The notes beneath the pieces are model-generated. The model was not told the origin of the DNA. It did no database searches and was given only the letters and a program-made list of their open reading frames with translations. Positions 1 to 14,500 of a stretch of 64,000 nucleotides of DNA are shown piece after piece. The stretch spans positions 744,001 through 808,000 of the forward strand of contig VWZL01000728.1 in NCBI GenBank assembly GCA_013396915.1, read 5' to 3'. The stretch is from Stercorarius parasiticus (Eukaryota > Chordata > Aves > Charadriiformes > Stercorariidae). Made by a program: the position numbers and the translations under genes. The stretch's first letter is position 1; each line of letters opens with the position of its first letter.

Positions 1-2129
1 GACTTGAAAGAGTTGGAACATTATTTAAGCTGTACTATTGAACTTCCCATTTTGTCTCTGGTGCTTCAAATACAGCATGATTTTAACGTATGAGGAAAAA
101 CGGAGAAGTTTAATGTCTTGAGTGGAAGAAAAAAGACGATCTGGTTCCATCACATGGTTCCAGCACAACTACCTTGGGCAAGTAATTTAAATTCTCTGTG
201 CTTCTGTTCCTCTCCTGTAAGAATGAGATTATACCTCTTTTTTTCTCTGCTGCTTCTCAGTCGTGTCTGTTTGCACTATAAGTCACTTGGGGTTGTCTTC
301 CAACAACCTTTTACAGTGACTAATAGGAGAGATCCACGCTAGCACTGTTTAATGCAAACAGTAAACGCAATGAGTGCGCTCTTGGAAAGCTGGAGCTAAG
401 TTCTTAGATGCTCCTTGTCACTATAAAACTGGTTTCTCTGAAATCCTACTGTCTGTGGAAGAGGATGCTGGGGGAACCGACAGACATCCAAATCTGTGGG
501 TTTATGGACTGATCGAGCTGTAAAGGCTACACATAAATGTCATGCATCAATAAGATCTAGCCCTGATGATTTGTAAAATATGGGATTTTAAACCTGTCAC
601 TAGTCACTTACTCTTGCTGTGGGTGTTCTTTCTGGCACCATTTCACGCCTGGCTACAACAAGGCTTACATCAGTGAATTTCCTATATTCTGCTGTTTTGG
701 CAGTCTTCCAGGTTTTAAGATAAAACAATACACAAAGCACTTCTCTATTATATGGAATGTCATTTGTTGGCTTCTTAAGTTTCCAATAAAGCTAACAGAA
801 AGGTCCTATATTCTCTCCTAGATATACTCCCTTTGATCTGACAGTGATATTTCAGAACGAGCTTACATGGAATATTGCTATAGCATCAATTATATTCTCA
901 GTAATGATACCACCTTTAGATAGTGGCTTTATTCCCTAGAAAAGCTAGTCATTCAAAGGACATGATATTACTGGTCATTAAATTTGATATCTAATCAACT
1001 CAGGACAAGGCTTTTCTATTGACAGTTTGAAGAACTGGAAATAAAGGAAGATTTAGAAATAGGACAGGCTTCTACACTAAGACAAGCATTGCCCAGAAGA
1101 TTCCACACTTCTAGGTCATATTACCTAAACATCACAGGGAATATTTAAATATACCCTCTTCTCTTGGTGATATTTCTGACCTCTTGTGGAAGATCCAAAT
1201 TCTCAAATAACATAACTCTGCCACATGAACTTATTTTACACCACTCCCAATTTCAGCACCAGATGACTATTTGTAGAGGAGCCCAGATAGGACTGAATGT
1301 GTGCAGTGACTACTTGGTAAAGACCCTGGGTTCAATATCCACCTCTTCTGACGGGCTCAGACATGGTCATCGACTCATCTTTAAGATGCAGACATGAATA
1401 TTTACATAATTTCTAAATGCTGTGATGACTAATTAACATTGGGAACAGTACAACAATCTTCAAGTTAATCACATGAGAAGAGAGTGACAGAAATATCAAG
1501 GGGTGATTAAATTCCCCCCTCTGTGCCAAGACAGGGTCTACTCCAATTCTGCCACACTCAAAAGATTTTACATAGTTTTTTGGCTTTTATGCCACTGCAA
1601 ACTGGTACCTGGGTTGGGTTTTTTTGTTGCTTTGGATTTTTTGTTTATCTGCTTGTCTGTTTTTTAAGGCAGAAAGGTAGGTTTCAAACACTGTTCAAGT
1701 TCACTATGCATTAGCTAAACTCCCTTTCAGTCCTCTACCTGGACTAGGTCACCTTGACAAAGGTTTAGATATAGAAATCTTTGTGGTCTGTGGTCTTTCT
1801 GAGCCAGTTAATATGAAGCCACCCACAATTCTGCTGGCAGGAGTTATGTGGAGCTTTTCCCAGCCAGGACCTCATCTTTGCAAGATTTACATGCGTGGTT
1901 ATAGCCGTTCCAAAAAATGATCAGGCCTTCAATAAAGTTTTGGCAAGCACTGTGGTAGAGAATGAATTTTGGAAGGCCCAACTTAATTTATTTTGATGAA
2001 CTTTTCCTTTTCCTATGAGCAAACTCTCCAACACTGTAAATCCCAGAGATTATGATAGTGTTTTGCCCTCTAATGCCTCCTTTTAGTTCACATTTGATGA
2101 ATGTCACCCAATTATTTGCTGTGAGCTCA

Positions 2130-2310
2130 TCTGTCATGCTCAGTAGAGAATTAGCTGGGTTTGTCTTTTTCCTCCCGCTTTGCTAATGACCGGCTCGTTA
2201 ATCTGTTTTTCTGGATTTCTATTTTATGTGTTTAATTGGGCTTCTGGCCAGTGGAAATGATTCCTTTGGACAAATGTGTTTGTCATTAAACACATCTGTC
2301 TTTCCTCACC
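2130..2310. promoter_or_regulatory. Candidate conserved non-coding element
   Basis: The stretch contains gctttgctaatgaccggctc, gttaatctg, tgtttaattgggcttctggc and a pair of tttgtcattaaacacatc-like segments. It has no repeat character and is rich in homeobox-like cores. This is inference from sequence texture only. Confidence 0.28.
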
Positions 2311-2703
2311 TGTGTTCTTTCTTCCTCCCTCCACTCATGATCTACTACTTTTCTTAATACTTCCACATTTTGTTACAAGACAAAAGTCTGGTCTCACATC
2401 AGCTGATGCTTAAGAGAAACATGAGAAGTTTCTCTTCAAAAGCCCTGAAAGTTTCAGTATGCTGGGTCATCCCCCATCCTGACCTGCAATGGGACATAGC
2501 TCATCAAACAGAGAAGATATAAATATTTCAAGAACAAATATTTCAAAAGGATGCAGAGAATTATAGAAAATCTGCCATGGGCTCCATTCATCTCAATAAT
2601 TTCTGTGACATGCCTAGAAACACACAAAGCCATTTCTTGTGTCAATGATTTAATATGATTCTTAAGTACAGTTTTTGGTTTTCTGTTTTTCTTTCTTCCT
2701 TTC

Positions 2704-2710
2704 TTTTTTN
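2704..2710. other. Ambiguous base beside T homopolymer
   Basis: A T run in a pyrimidine-rich stretch ends with a single N at 2710. It resembles the N at 40691 and points to unresolved homopolymer length in the assembly. Confidence 0.9.
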
Positions 2711-5056
2711 GATGTTCTGCTTAACCAAAAAACCACATGTGTAAAAGAGTTTGGAAAGCAAGAAGAATGAGTTAGGAAGTCCTAGAATATAAAGACACCC
2801 TAGATGACGTCAGGAACTGCGGACCACAGTGTACATGTACGAGGCTTCCTTCTCATCTTCCTGGCTAGCTGACACAGGACCCATAATTTCCAATGTAAGG
2901 CAGGTATTGCTGTAAGAAATATGGAAAATCTCTGAAATGACCCTGGGCTAAGCAAGACCCACCTGCCTCCTGCTGCTCAAAGAACTCACAGAAAGCTTAA
3001 AGGAACAGGCAGGCAGGTTGCTCCACTCACACCTTTAGCAAGGTATTTTGGTGTTCTTCAGAGTCAGCTTCTGTCTAGGCCTTGCACAAGTTTGCCAGCG
3101 CGAGGATTGAAAAGTTGTGCCTCCTAGCCAAAATCTAACCCCAATGCCAGTCACAACAGATTCAGAAGACAAGGAAGAACACATCTGCACGAGCCTTGTG
3201 TAATGTTCTTCCTTCTTCATTATCCACCATGGCCAGGACAAACCATCTTCCAGATATTTCTGTGTACTGAGACTCTCCACTGCCCAAGCATAAATCACAT
3301 CATGAGAGGTACCATCTAGTCTGAATTACCTCCGTGTGGTTTTCATTAATAGCACACCTTCTGCAGAGTCATTAAAGCAATATGCTATTACCTGAGCATG
3401 AGCAGATATGTCTCGCTCTGACGCAGAGACATACAGATTAGTGATTCTGTGCACAAAGCCCCCTCAAGCTGCCTGGTAGATTCAGCAGATTTTGAAAACA
3501 TGCCACTTACGCGTCAGACCCATCAGTGAAAATTTGCTAAGACAAAGGAGCATTCATAATATTGGCCCAGTCCCCATTCTCTTCCCTCTCCTCTCAGAGC
3601 TGTAAATGGCACAAGCTATAGGACACTGGAATAGTTGTAAAAGCAATTCCTGCAGAAAATGTGCACGGTTACACCAAAACATGAACCATGTTAGAGCTGC
3701 AAATGCACATTACCCACACAGAAACCAACTTAAGAGAGAAGCATAACTGTACACATTAAATCCTCTTTTGAAGGATTTCAGAGGAAACCTATGAGTCTAA
3801 CAAGGTAATCCTTTACATCTTCAGCTGCAGACACTGCTGATAAATCAGACAACACCAGTGGAAGGGAGAGACTGATAAAAGAAGGTACAGCACAAAAAGC
3901 TCTACAAACAAAATAAATATAGATAAATAAATAAAGGAACATGTTAATCATTTTTTACCACCAGATATTTAGGTTCAAGTTCCGAATCTGATATTTGGCA
4001 CAACAAAGATGAAACAGTGCTAGAACTGGATGAAAAGCACCCAGCAGTGAATAGGAGAGTAGCTAACTACTTACTGCCAGTCTTGCTATAAGAGATTTTA
4101 ACTAGCACCTGGGACGCACTTTCTTTCATCTGTATGGATTAATTTCGCCCACTGGAGTGCTGTCCAGCATTTTAAATAGGGGCAAGAGGAGATCAGTTGT
4201 AGCAGGCATTATTCACCAGTAAAACAGGTGTAATCATGTTCATCATTTAAACGTCTTCATCCTATTAGTTTCATAATAAGCTTTTAATGATTTCTTCAAT
4301 AAAAGACTCAAAGACCAAACCCTACAAGTTGAAGAGTGCTCCATTGTCCCGCCAAGCCGCTTTCTCTACCATCGATCGCAAAGATAAAAATCAATCGTAG
4401 CTAAGCAGGGTGAAGTTAAAAATAAATTGCATGGATTGATTTCTGTTAAGACCTTTGGCTCCTAGTTAAAAAATGGAGGAAAGAAATTTATATTTGAACA
4501 TGGTGTATTTAGCTTCTATGAAAATAAAGTGAAGGCTCTAGATCAGGAAATCAAAGTTTAATTTCTCCCCTCCTATCTTGTTTCACTGATGAGAAGTTTA
4601 AAATTAAAAAATAAAATAAAACAAAATATCTTTTTATTTTCTTTATTCTTGGGGAAATTTTCAACTTATTTAAGTTATTAAATTGACAGCTTGATAACTG
4701 AGGTCAGGAATCCATATGAATTGGCATAATCTCAGCTGTGGCTGTTGGTTGAAGTCCACTCAACTGATAACTGACTTCGATTCAGCAAATATGCTCATTT
4801 AGCCTAGCCTTAAATACCCAATAAACTTGAAACATACACTCATGTCCTATTAAACATAAGCACTTCCAGGTTTTCCTAAAAAACCACAGCTACAATCAGT
4901 AATAGTAATAAACTACTTCTCTGAGCTAAGCTTAGGCATATTTAGCTTAGAGAATTAGGAACTTTTTTTTCCCCTCTATAAAACCTCACAGAGAAATGTC
5001 CCTCCACCCCAGTTCTAAGGCTATAAATAATAAATATTTTTCTTTTTAGTGAGCTC

Positions 5057-5142
5057 AAAAAAAAAAAAAAGGTTCTCATAAACATATCCACTTTGATAAA
5101 AACAGAATTCCATTCAAATAAAAAAAAAGCGGAGGGGGGGGG
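5057..5142 (+). repeat. A14 run and G9 run
   Basis: A14 lies at 5057-5070 and a nine-base G run at 5134-5142, about 60 bp apart. No insertion body is evident between them. Confidence 0.85.
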
Positions 5143-8100
5143 TATTTCTACAAAAGCCATTTTCCATCAAATGATGTCAGCTGAAATTTTCGGACACACT
5201 CTGATGAGACTCCAGGCATCCTAAAAAGGCAATATTATCCACAGGTTCTATAAGAAGCTATCAGTGATTGTGGGTGAATACTGACATCTGTGTATGTTTA
5301 AAGGAAACTTTTTGATGCAAAAGATGACTGAATTGGTTCAACAGATTCTGGCAGAAGTGTTTGCTCCTCTGAGCCAGAGGAATTATTCAGACTTGTATTG
5401 TAAGAGTCCCACTTAACTGCACCACACAACACCTGGAGAAATTCTGGGTTTGCCCCTTCTCACTCACACTAGTGAGCAGGCTGAAACGCTGCCCTGCTGT
5501 GCAACTCTCTAAATTAAGAAAAGTCTTCTAAGTGCAAAATTACTTCAGAGAGTGAAAGAGCGCCAGACACATGATCAGTATCAAAGAGCATTTTGACTTA
5601 AATTTTTCACTTTCCACATGGAATTCCTGCCATCTGTAAGAACTGCAGCTGCTCCCACAGTGCTGCATGTGCAAGCTGTGAGTAATCACCAGCCCTTGCT
5701 CCTAAATGGCAATGCCAGAGACCCCAACTCATTGAGGAGGATTATAAACCACAGACAAGACTCACTCTCTTTCCAGCTCCCCTCACACTCCTTCCTTCCT
5801 TCATCACATCAACCTCAAAAAAAAAAAAAAGGGCAATCGCCAGAGCAGCTTAGCTTTCTGGACATAGGACCATCATATATTCCAGCACAACCTGACCTGA
5901 AGGAACCTGGATTCAAGAGAGCTGTGCAGTACCCAGGAGACTGAACAAATGAAATGGCATAGAAAGCTGCCAAGAAAGCTTCCCAAGAAGAGAAATGGCA
6001 GGAGGGCTAGGTGACAGACAAGACCCTGTTATGAATTTCAGCCTGCAGTTAAAAAATAGTAAATTATGCCATGGGAGTGGAAAAGGGGCACCCATATTCC
6101 CACTATTTAAAGGCTTGGGAAAGTGATAATGTACTGTCTCTCAGTATGCCTTCCTGGTTAATGGTCTAAAGACCTTTCCCTTTAAAGTAGAAAAGGAGCA
6201 GGGTCTGAAGCAAACAGCCAGCAGTTTTCAATCAGAACTTGCAGTTATCGTTCCTTGTCCTTATGAGGTGAGATGACCAGCGAAAGGCAGATCTGAGAGC
6301 TTTCATCTTCAAAAGCATTTGTTTGGCCTGCTAGAAAAAACATGCATCATACCCAAATTCAAACCAGGTATCAGCTTCTAAATCTCAGAGGAGTCTTCCA
6401 CACCCAGTAACTTTGCCACTGCCAGGGAAAGTGCTGAAATTCTGAGCTACGTTTGAGATCAACTTCAGCTGCACTCTGTTGGGATAGCAGAGTCTGCACT
6501 ATCCCCAAGAAAAATAAAGACATAAGAACCAATCAAGGGTATTGATCATGCATCCACACATCTCTGCACTAACTTACAGCCAGTTCAAATCAAAAAGGCC
6601 AAAGTTACCCCAAGGGGTCACCAAGCACTGACAGAGACAGAAGCTCAAGGGGAGGAATGGGGACAGTGTTAACTGGATGCTGAACTAGACTGGTACGACC
6701 TTTGGGAGGAAAGCCACACACTGTAGGGTTTACACAAGGAAAATAGAAGATTAATAGGGGGAGGAAACATTTTTTATGAGACCTACATCTATAGCTGGGG
6801 AAAAAAAAAAAGAAGACAATTTTCAGAGACCAAATCCTTCCTCAAGTCCCTTAGGATCTCGTGAGTATGCCCAAAAGCTTATCTGTGCCTTTTCTAACTC
6901 TATCAATTCCAATCTCATAAAAAATACTACCTCTCCCTGTAAACGTTGTTTTACGTCCTTAGGCCACCAGTGCTACAACAGCAGTACTGCCAGCAGTCTT
7001 CATGCCACACATTCTGAAGAGTTTCATCATGATTATTGTCCCTCTCCTGATACCTAGGGTTCTGTGTGAAAATACAGTCCTTACACGGGTCTGCACCAGT
7101 GCACTGGGAATGTCATCAGTCCCCACCAGAAGCCAGTCTGGTCCAACACAGGACTCCAGACACCCAGCAGAACCACTGAGCTATTGCACCTCAGATAGCT
7201 TGCACATAACCTTTGGGTAACTGGGAACAACTACATTAACTTAGCAATAATTAGCTCCCTATGTCAGCTGTAGGTCTGTCCACAAGAATGTTGCTTTCTG
7301 CAGAAACCACTGTCCCAGAGCAAAGGTGATTTCCAATGAATGTGCTGCCGTATTCATACCCCCTTGAGTTCTCATACCACCACAAATAAGCAATGCTGTA
7401 CTGATGGCCCAGACTCTCCTCATTCCCTGCAATAAGTGATGACATTTGCTCATGCTTTCTTGCATTTTCAGTGGAAAGGTTTCATCTGTTGGCAAGGAAA
7501 CATACACAGTTCATTCCTGCTCTTCTCTTTAGTCTTTAAAGAACTAAGTAGCACTGATGTTATTTGTTTACTTATAGGAAAATAACAAGTTTTTCTCCAA
7601 ACAATGCTTTCTCACTCAAAACAGAATTTCCTCAAAACAGGTTTTGAGACTCTTTTCAGTAACGTGAGCAATTCCATTAGAAACCCTGATATAAGACTTG
7701 CTTGAAAAATATTTTCCCCAGGATTCTCTCTGTGATTTATTTTTACCGTAGAATTCTCCAAAATACCAATACACTAGATTCATACATAAAACAAAAGGCT
7801 ATCTGTCGTGGTATCCCTGACCCCTGGGTCTTATAATGTAGGCTCTGCACATGAGAATACCGTAGCAGTTCAAGTAATTCTCAGGAAGTCAAATCTTACA
7901 GGCATTTGCAGGTTATCTCTGCACCTAAGTTTAGAAAGTGATGCTATCTCAGAAGCAAGTACTAAAAGGCACCAATAAGGATGCTGTGTGGTAGAGTTAT
8001 AGAGAATGGCATATTACAGCTGCAGAGAAAATATGGACTCCACTAGTGCACAGCTATATAATTGAACACAACTGACACTGACCTTAATGGCAAAGTTGCT

Positions 8101-9882
8101 CATCAAATTAGCTCCTTTTTGGTACAGTAAATAAATTCAGACATATTCCAAGGTTTTCCTACAAATAAATGACCTGCTTTGCAAGCTGTATGAATTTTAA
8201 GTATTAACCATGAAAGAAGATGATGGTGATACTGGCTCCTGGCTACATCAGAGCAATCCTGTGAACTGAATGAAAACTTATACTCACAAGAGAGGGCAGA
8301 ATTTTCTCTTAATGTATCAATTTATGCAGAATTATCTAATCTTAGTGATGCGCTAGGCATCCTTAAATAACCATTGATCAATCAAATAGAAAGTCAATCA
8401 ATAAATTCAGACCGATCACCTACTGTTTTATTTATAAGAATTCTTCTTACTCTCTCTTAGTAGCTATTTCTTCCTTCCTTCTTCATTATCTTTTACATTT
8501 TTCATCATGTTATATGGTATTTATCTCCTTTGCCTGGTAACTAGTCCCAGTCTTTTCAAACTCTCTTGATGGGCAAGTTTTTCTCAAGTATAGGATCATT
8601 CTCATTTTCTTCCTTTGCACTGCAATTCTGCAACATCCTTTCAGAAGTGCTGCACACCACCATTCCAAATGATAAGGAATCATTGATTTATAATAGCACT
8701 GTAACATTTTCCATATTCTTCTTTCGCCTATCCTTTATGCACCATAGCATCACATTTGCTTTGAGCGCACAGTTACACAGGTTAATGCTTCCCAAGAATC
8801 TTACACTACAGGCCTGTTCATCAACTTGATTAGAATGGATATTCACTAGTAAATAACTGCATGCAGATAACCTAAAATGTTGATATCAATAGCTGGGATT
8901 CATCTTCCCTAATTTTAGCTGTCAAAAAGTTAGGAGTCTTCTCTAAGCTATACTTAAGTTCTTTCTAATATTAATGAGAAAGATGTATTCAGAGAGAGAC
9001 CTATCTCATCCTGCAATAGATGCAATAGGAGAAGATAAATTGCCCCTGAAGATTTTGATCTCTCCACTCACTTCAGAGGAACACAGATACTGGTTTAGAC
9101 TAAAAATCTATTTTCATGACAAAATTTATATTTTCATGACAAAAGTTAAAAGAAACAAATTCCTCTGTCTATTCCAAGACATTACTTCTGATTTGTTCCA
9201 GCACAGACAGATCAGAACTCATACACACATCCCTTATGCAGTTACTAAACCTCACCAGGTTCTTAACGTTTAATTTGGTATTTATTTATTCATCTCTGTC
9301 TAATATTTGAAATTCAAAAGAGCTGGCTCCCGTATTTCTGCCCAAGATTATCCAGACAGAATGATATGCATGAGACATTGCACTTGCAGTCAGTCTGACA
9401 CATCCCATAATAGGCAGCTACATCACATGGTTTGTGAGACTAATACATCCAGGACATATCAGCACTCCTACATATGTACTGAGCAAACACTCTGTATAGT
9501 CCATCGACCGTATGCCGGACACGGTGGATTTAACACACCTTCAGCTCAGAGAGGTGTGTGCTGTGAATCTGAAGTCTCTGTGTGTTACTCGACTACTGCA
9601 CAGACTCGATCCGTGCCCAGTTTCTGCAGCCACTCAGGACAGGCTGCTGGGCAGTCAGAAATCCTGCAAGTGTAATATGAAAAAGACGGAAAGTGATAGG
9701 CAACCTGTGAAAGGGAGAGTCTGCTGCTCAAAGCAGCAGAAATGTTCAGTGTGCGTATTTAACATTTTTTAAAAGTGTGGGTATATGATTTTCACTTCAA
9801 AGACCCATTAAGCTATAATAAACCATTGCAAAGGATAGTCAAGCCACTTGTATTATATATACATACATGCATGTGTTTGTAT

Positions 9883-9907
9883 ACACACACACACACTTTT
9901 TTTTTTT
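9883..9907 (+). repeat. (AC)7 microsatellite followed by T11
   Basis: Seven AC units are followed directly by eleven T, preceded by an AT/ATAC-rich stretch from about 9852. It is a short simple repeat inside the downstream SORCS3 intron. Confidence 0.9.
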
Positions 9908-11469
9908 AATTTGAAGCAATTAGCAGCTATTAGCTTGAGCCACTCACTGCTAATTTGAGGCAGAGGAATACACACAGCAGGCAAATGTCCTCACTGCAAG
10001 ACCAAGTTTCTAAACAGAGCAGCCTTGTTTATCACAGGTGGAAGCTGTGGAATGAGAAACCTCTGTAAGGCCTCATGCTAGCCTTAAAGAATTAGATGTT
10101 CCACCATACTCTCAGCCACAGACAAACCGCCAGATTAAGAGTGTCTTTCTCAAATATTCCTTGGAGAGCAGAGAATTTACTGATTGGAAAGCCATTGCCT
10201 CTAGTCAAATCGTGACTTACTAAGTTTCAAAAGCTACATTCTCAGTGTTTTCTAGCAGCAGGTCTCTCCGTGATGCCAAAGGGGTAGCAGGCTGGGTTTC
10301 AGTGGGGAATGAGGGGAGCTGTGGCTCCCATAGCAACCAGTCACCTCCAGAGCAGCAGAATCCCCTACTCCCAGGAGGGGGTCTGCCAACATTACTTAAG
10401 TGCACGTAGTTTCCATATTGCAGTCCTCCTAGGTCATAGGGATCGAGTCCTCCACCTAATCCCAGCACAGAATTATCAGCCTTCCTACGTAAACTCCCAT
10501 TTCTAAGAAAATTTCACAATAAACAGAGCAGAACTTTCTTATGACTTGGATAGATTCAAGCAAAATGTTCCCCCAAGGAAGTAAAATAGGACCTTAACGT
10601 AACTCAGTCTTGCTCAAAAAGGGAAGCACGTCTTTTCTGTACCACCTGGGTCCAAGCTCTGTCTCATCTCATTCCCCCCTCTTCAGCATTAGTGACAAGC
10701 AGTTAACATCATCATGTCTGTAATCTCTGTGTATCCTGAGCTTTCTATGACCTGGAATCACTGCAGCCTGGCTCCCAGTTTTCACCCAAATGGCACATCT
10801 TGAGGAAGCGTTCTTCCATAGAGTACTATTCATTCTCACACTTCCACAGGTACGAAATGTGGAGAGATGGCCTTGTTCCACCCAGCCCATATATTCTCAG
10901 AAAATCTCAAAAATCAGTAGTTTCTCATTCAATTTCTGTCACTTTCTCCTCATCTCCAAAATCATCATCAACTAGCTGACAAATTTACAGCCATCTTCTG
11001 CTTTGAAATTGCTCTGTAACATCTTTTTCCAGTCTCACTATTTTACCTCCTATTGCAGATCTTTGTTCGCTCCATTAGCATTACTTGACTGTCAAATCAG
11101 CATAAACCGTTCCATTTGTTAAAATGATCACTCGCACCTTTCCTTTGTTCTTCTCTGTTTTCTCCAATTCATCACTTGTATTTTCCAAGTAGCCACAATA
11201 GCAAGTTAGAGCTCCTGTGAAACACATGGACCCTTACGATCGTCAATGAATGAACTTCCACAATATATCAGATTCACCATCTGATGAGCAGAGATATCAA
11301 CTGTTTTATCCCAGACTGCACCGCCAATTTATAGCAGGCAGATACAGACTCCCAGCGCTCATGACTTGCAGTCCCATGTACTTGTCCTAAGAATATGCGT
11401 CCTCTCTTGCACAGAAAAAATAACTCTCACAGGCAGAATTCACGTCACATTTGTATCAAGCCAACGTAC

Positions 11470-11588
11470 CTGGATGAAGATATATTCATCCTGAACAACA
11501 AGGGAGCTGATGTCAATGGAGCGCGAAAATGGCCCACTCCTTTTGGTCTCCGAGCACTCCTGGATCCGACAGGTCAAATAGTGGGTGT
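11470..11588 (-). CDS. SORCS3: SORCS3 internal exon (119 nt), VPS10 propeller
   Basis: This is the third exon in transcript order. On the minus strand the acceptor is ctcccattacag and the donor is gtacgt directly after a CAG codon. The first two bases (AC) complete a Tyr codon with the T carried from the exon at 18460. The frame then reads THYLTCRIQECSETKRSG, PFSRSIDISS, LVVQDEYIFIQ and ends at phase 0. The paired cysteines in TCRIQEC are a SorCS-family feature, and SIDISSLVVQDEYIFIQ matches my memory of SORCS3 closely, whereas SORCS1 has a clearly different version. The next exon expected in the protein, around VSYRREAFAQ, is not visible in 1-11469, so the next intron probably runs past the window edge. 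The open frame on the opposite strand over this exon (11395-11712) is an antisense shadow. Confidence 0.95.
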
Positions 11589-14500
11589 CTGTAATGGGAG
11601 AATATGCACACATGAGAAATGCTCAGACAGGAGCCTGTTGTCAGAAAATGTCACCAGCAGCTCGAAAGAAGGTCTCCGAAGGGAAGTCTTAACCTCATCT
11701 CCAACTAGCTAGACATTATTGCATGATTTACCTCCATCCTTTCAAACTGTAACTGCTCTCTGGAGTCAGGAATCCGTCACACTTCTACACCCACCATTCC
11801 CTTCTCTGTTATGCAGATATCCCACCAGCAACTGGAGTTCAAACCATAAATGGAGGGTACAAATCATAAATGCATCCGAAAACTGATGATGAGACCATAT
11901 GGAGCAGTAGAAGATTTCAAAAGCCCCCTAGGCAGAATTTATCAATTCCACTACCCTGATGGGAATTATATCCCCATCCTCCCCCTGAAACACCCCAGCC
12001 TTGGTGACTGGTTTTAATTGTGGTAGTAACACACAAGGAGAGAAAAAAAAAGTCCAAACCAGCACTATTAAGTTTACTTATTTTGCTGTAAAAATGGCAA
12101 GCATCTCCCAAAACTAAGTCTTTATAACCAACATAGGTTAGGCATGAAAACACCAGGGACTTGAAATAGCGTAACTAGCTGAAGAGTTCCAACAGCTGTT
12201 ATATGCACTGCAAGAGGCATCAAGTGCTTCTGTCTAGAGAGAAGATGAGAAGACCATCACACTAACGGAATGCCTTGTCAGTCCTTGGCATTGCTTAAGA
12301 GAAGGAACAGGACTGTGAGAAGAACAGGAAGAAGACATAAGGCAAAGGGGCAAAGGCAGACCTACAGAAAGTTGCTCAGAGCGGCAAGAAGAGACGTGCT
12401 CACCTCCAGCAAGTTGGCAGGGGTTATAGGGAATTAAGTGTTATTTCACTCAGGCTAAGAAAGGATCTCATGAAACAGAAGAATCAAAGCACTGTGTCTC
12501 TGGATGTATGTAATCTAAATATGCCATCTCTGCCTTTCAACTGCTCTTCTGAAAACTGCGAATTAGGGAGAAAATGAAAATACAACTAAGATGACGACTG
12601 CAGTGATAAAAGGGTCATATCTTTTACACTGTGGCACTTCTACAGCCTTAGATTCACGCACTTGTTCGCTTTTCTACGAAGGGTGAGAACAGACCATCAA
12701 GGAAGAAAACAGTGAGTTTATAAGGGCTGGGGTGAGCCTGGTGCAGTGATTTTAGTTCACAGCTGCACTTATTAACAAGGATCTCGTCAAACTGAGCCCA
12801 AAAGGATAAAAGGGAAGTTTAGAAGGGCAGTAACTAGCCTAACAAAGCTGCTCATAGGATTCTCCATCCCATGAAACCTACTATTGTCCTTAGTCTGTGT
12901 CTTCCCAGTGACAGCAAAACATGGTTCAGTGGAAAGCACTGGGGGGCATGACTGAAATCCTCTGACACTCAGCTAACTGCCTTCCCAGATTCAAAGACCA
13001 GATTCACAAACAGGCAGTCTTCCCTTCCATAGCTTTGTCCCACCATCTTAAGAATGCAAATAGAATGCAAGTCAGAGGCACTGATAAGAAGAATAATAAT
13101 AATTTTAAAAAAGATATTGTCCAATAAAAGTCACGAACTACAAACAAGCTTTAATCTAATCAAGATTCATGCCCAGTCACATGACTGGAGATCCATGTTT
13201 AAAGGCTGCAGACCTGGTTCTGGGTTGAGGCACTGGGAATACCAGGTTAATAAGGACTACGTGGCTGATTCACAGCAGTTGAATAAGTCTGGCGCAATGA
13301 AAACGTAGTCCCACTGATGATGCTAATGCAGCAGAAGTGTTGCTGTTGCCATCTCAGAGTATCTGGAGGTAATTAAAGTGTATGGTGAAAAATACCTGAT
13401 CTAGTCAGTGTCAAATAACTGGGAGTATCGGAGCTGCGCTTTCTCCCAGCATAAAATACCAGCAGCACTAGAGAGGTCAGAGTCTCAGCTGGGATAAACT
13501 AAGGTTCTTCATCAACTGACACATACACACTTGGTCTGGAGCTGCTATTCACCTCCTCAGTGTGGAATCTGAGACATCTTTGTGGTTGACAAAAGCAAAT
13601 TCTCAGAAATCAAGAGGGTCTTATATACTACCATGCTACCCAAATTGCTCAGCAGCCTTCACTTTTTCTTTGAGGTAGCACTAAAATTAAGCAGAACAAG
13701 GAGAAGAGGTCAGGAGCCATATTTTTAGAATCTCATTCCCTCCGGTATGTTCTCCCACACAGTCGCCTGGATATTCTTATCCCTCCAAAAAGAGGATAAT
13801 TTGCTGCTGCTGAGTGACAGAATGAGAAGAGGAATAAAAAGCTGTCACAAATAAATGCAAATAAATCACAAATGTTGACATGACAACTAGCTTCCTGCCT
13901 ATTGGGAAATGTGTCATTTGGAGTGTGTTACACCAGCAATCATATATACTCAAAGAATGGCACCCGATTAATATTCATGGGAAGCTGGTGGTGGTGAAGG
14001 GGCGTAGCTCACTACCCATTTTCAATTTAGTCCTTGTTTACTTATTTTCATATATTTTACAATACAAGGCCTATGAAAGAAAACACAGACACAAAAAAAT
14101 TATCTTCACACCTGTCTGTCTTTGGACACAAAAATAAGTTCAAGTCTTGCCTTGCTTCCTGCTGCCCCATAAAGAATGAGAAATAATTCCCTTTAAAATA
14201 TATTTTAAAATCAGGTGACAATATGACAGCACACAGTTCACATTTGTGTGAGACTGGAAGCAAGAAACAACCCCAAGTCCCTGCTCAAGCATCTCAAAGG
14301 GTATGATCCCTTCATGAGCTATGGTCCCATTTGCAGAACACATCTTCCCAAATATAGAAAACACAGGGCCCCTCAACAAAAATGTCAATTTAGAGAGAAG
14401 AGGGCAGCCTAACTTCCAAGCTGTTACCTCCCTCATCTCTGAAGGGAGTTAATTTTTCAGCCCTATTTTGCACAGTCACAAAGAAAAATGACAGCCAACC

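Larger units (their letters stand above)
1..11469 (-). other. SORCS3: SORCS3 downstream intron, 5' part (partial)
   Basis: This begins on the minus strand with the gtacgt donor after the exon ending at 11470 and runs out of the window at base 1. I looked for the next SorCS exon (expected around the residues VSYRREAFAQIKLPKY) and did not find it, so the intron is probably longer than 11.5 kb. It holds A14 runs at 5057 and 5817, a CA/T block at 9883-9907, a single N at 2710 and a candidate conserved element around 2130-2310. No other gene, RNA or named repeat is evident; the 122-codon plus frame at 9307-9675 has no recognisable domain. Confidence 0.82.

Noticed and set aside
9307..9675. 122-codon open frame on the plus strand
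   Set aside because: Cys/His-containing but with no zinc-finger spacing or other motif; no flanking splice signals noticed.
1..11469. Following SORCS3 exon (VSYRREAFAQ region)
   Set aside because: Searched on the minus strand; no matching acceptor plus coding block found, so it likely lies outside the window.
11395..11712. 105-codon open frame on the plus strand
   Set aside because: It is antisense to the genuine SORCS3 exon at 11470-11588, whose splice sites and phases are on the minus strand.
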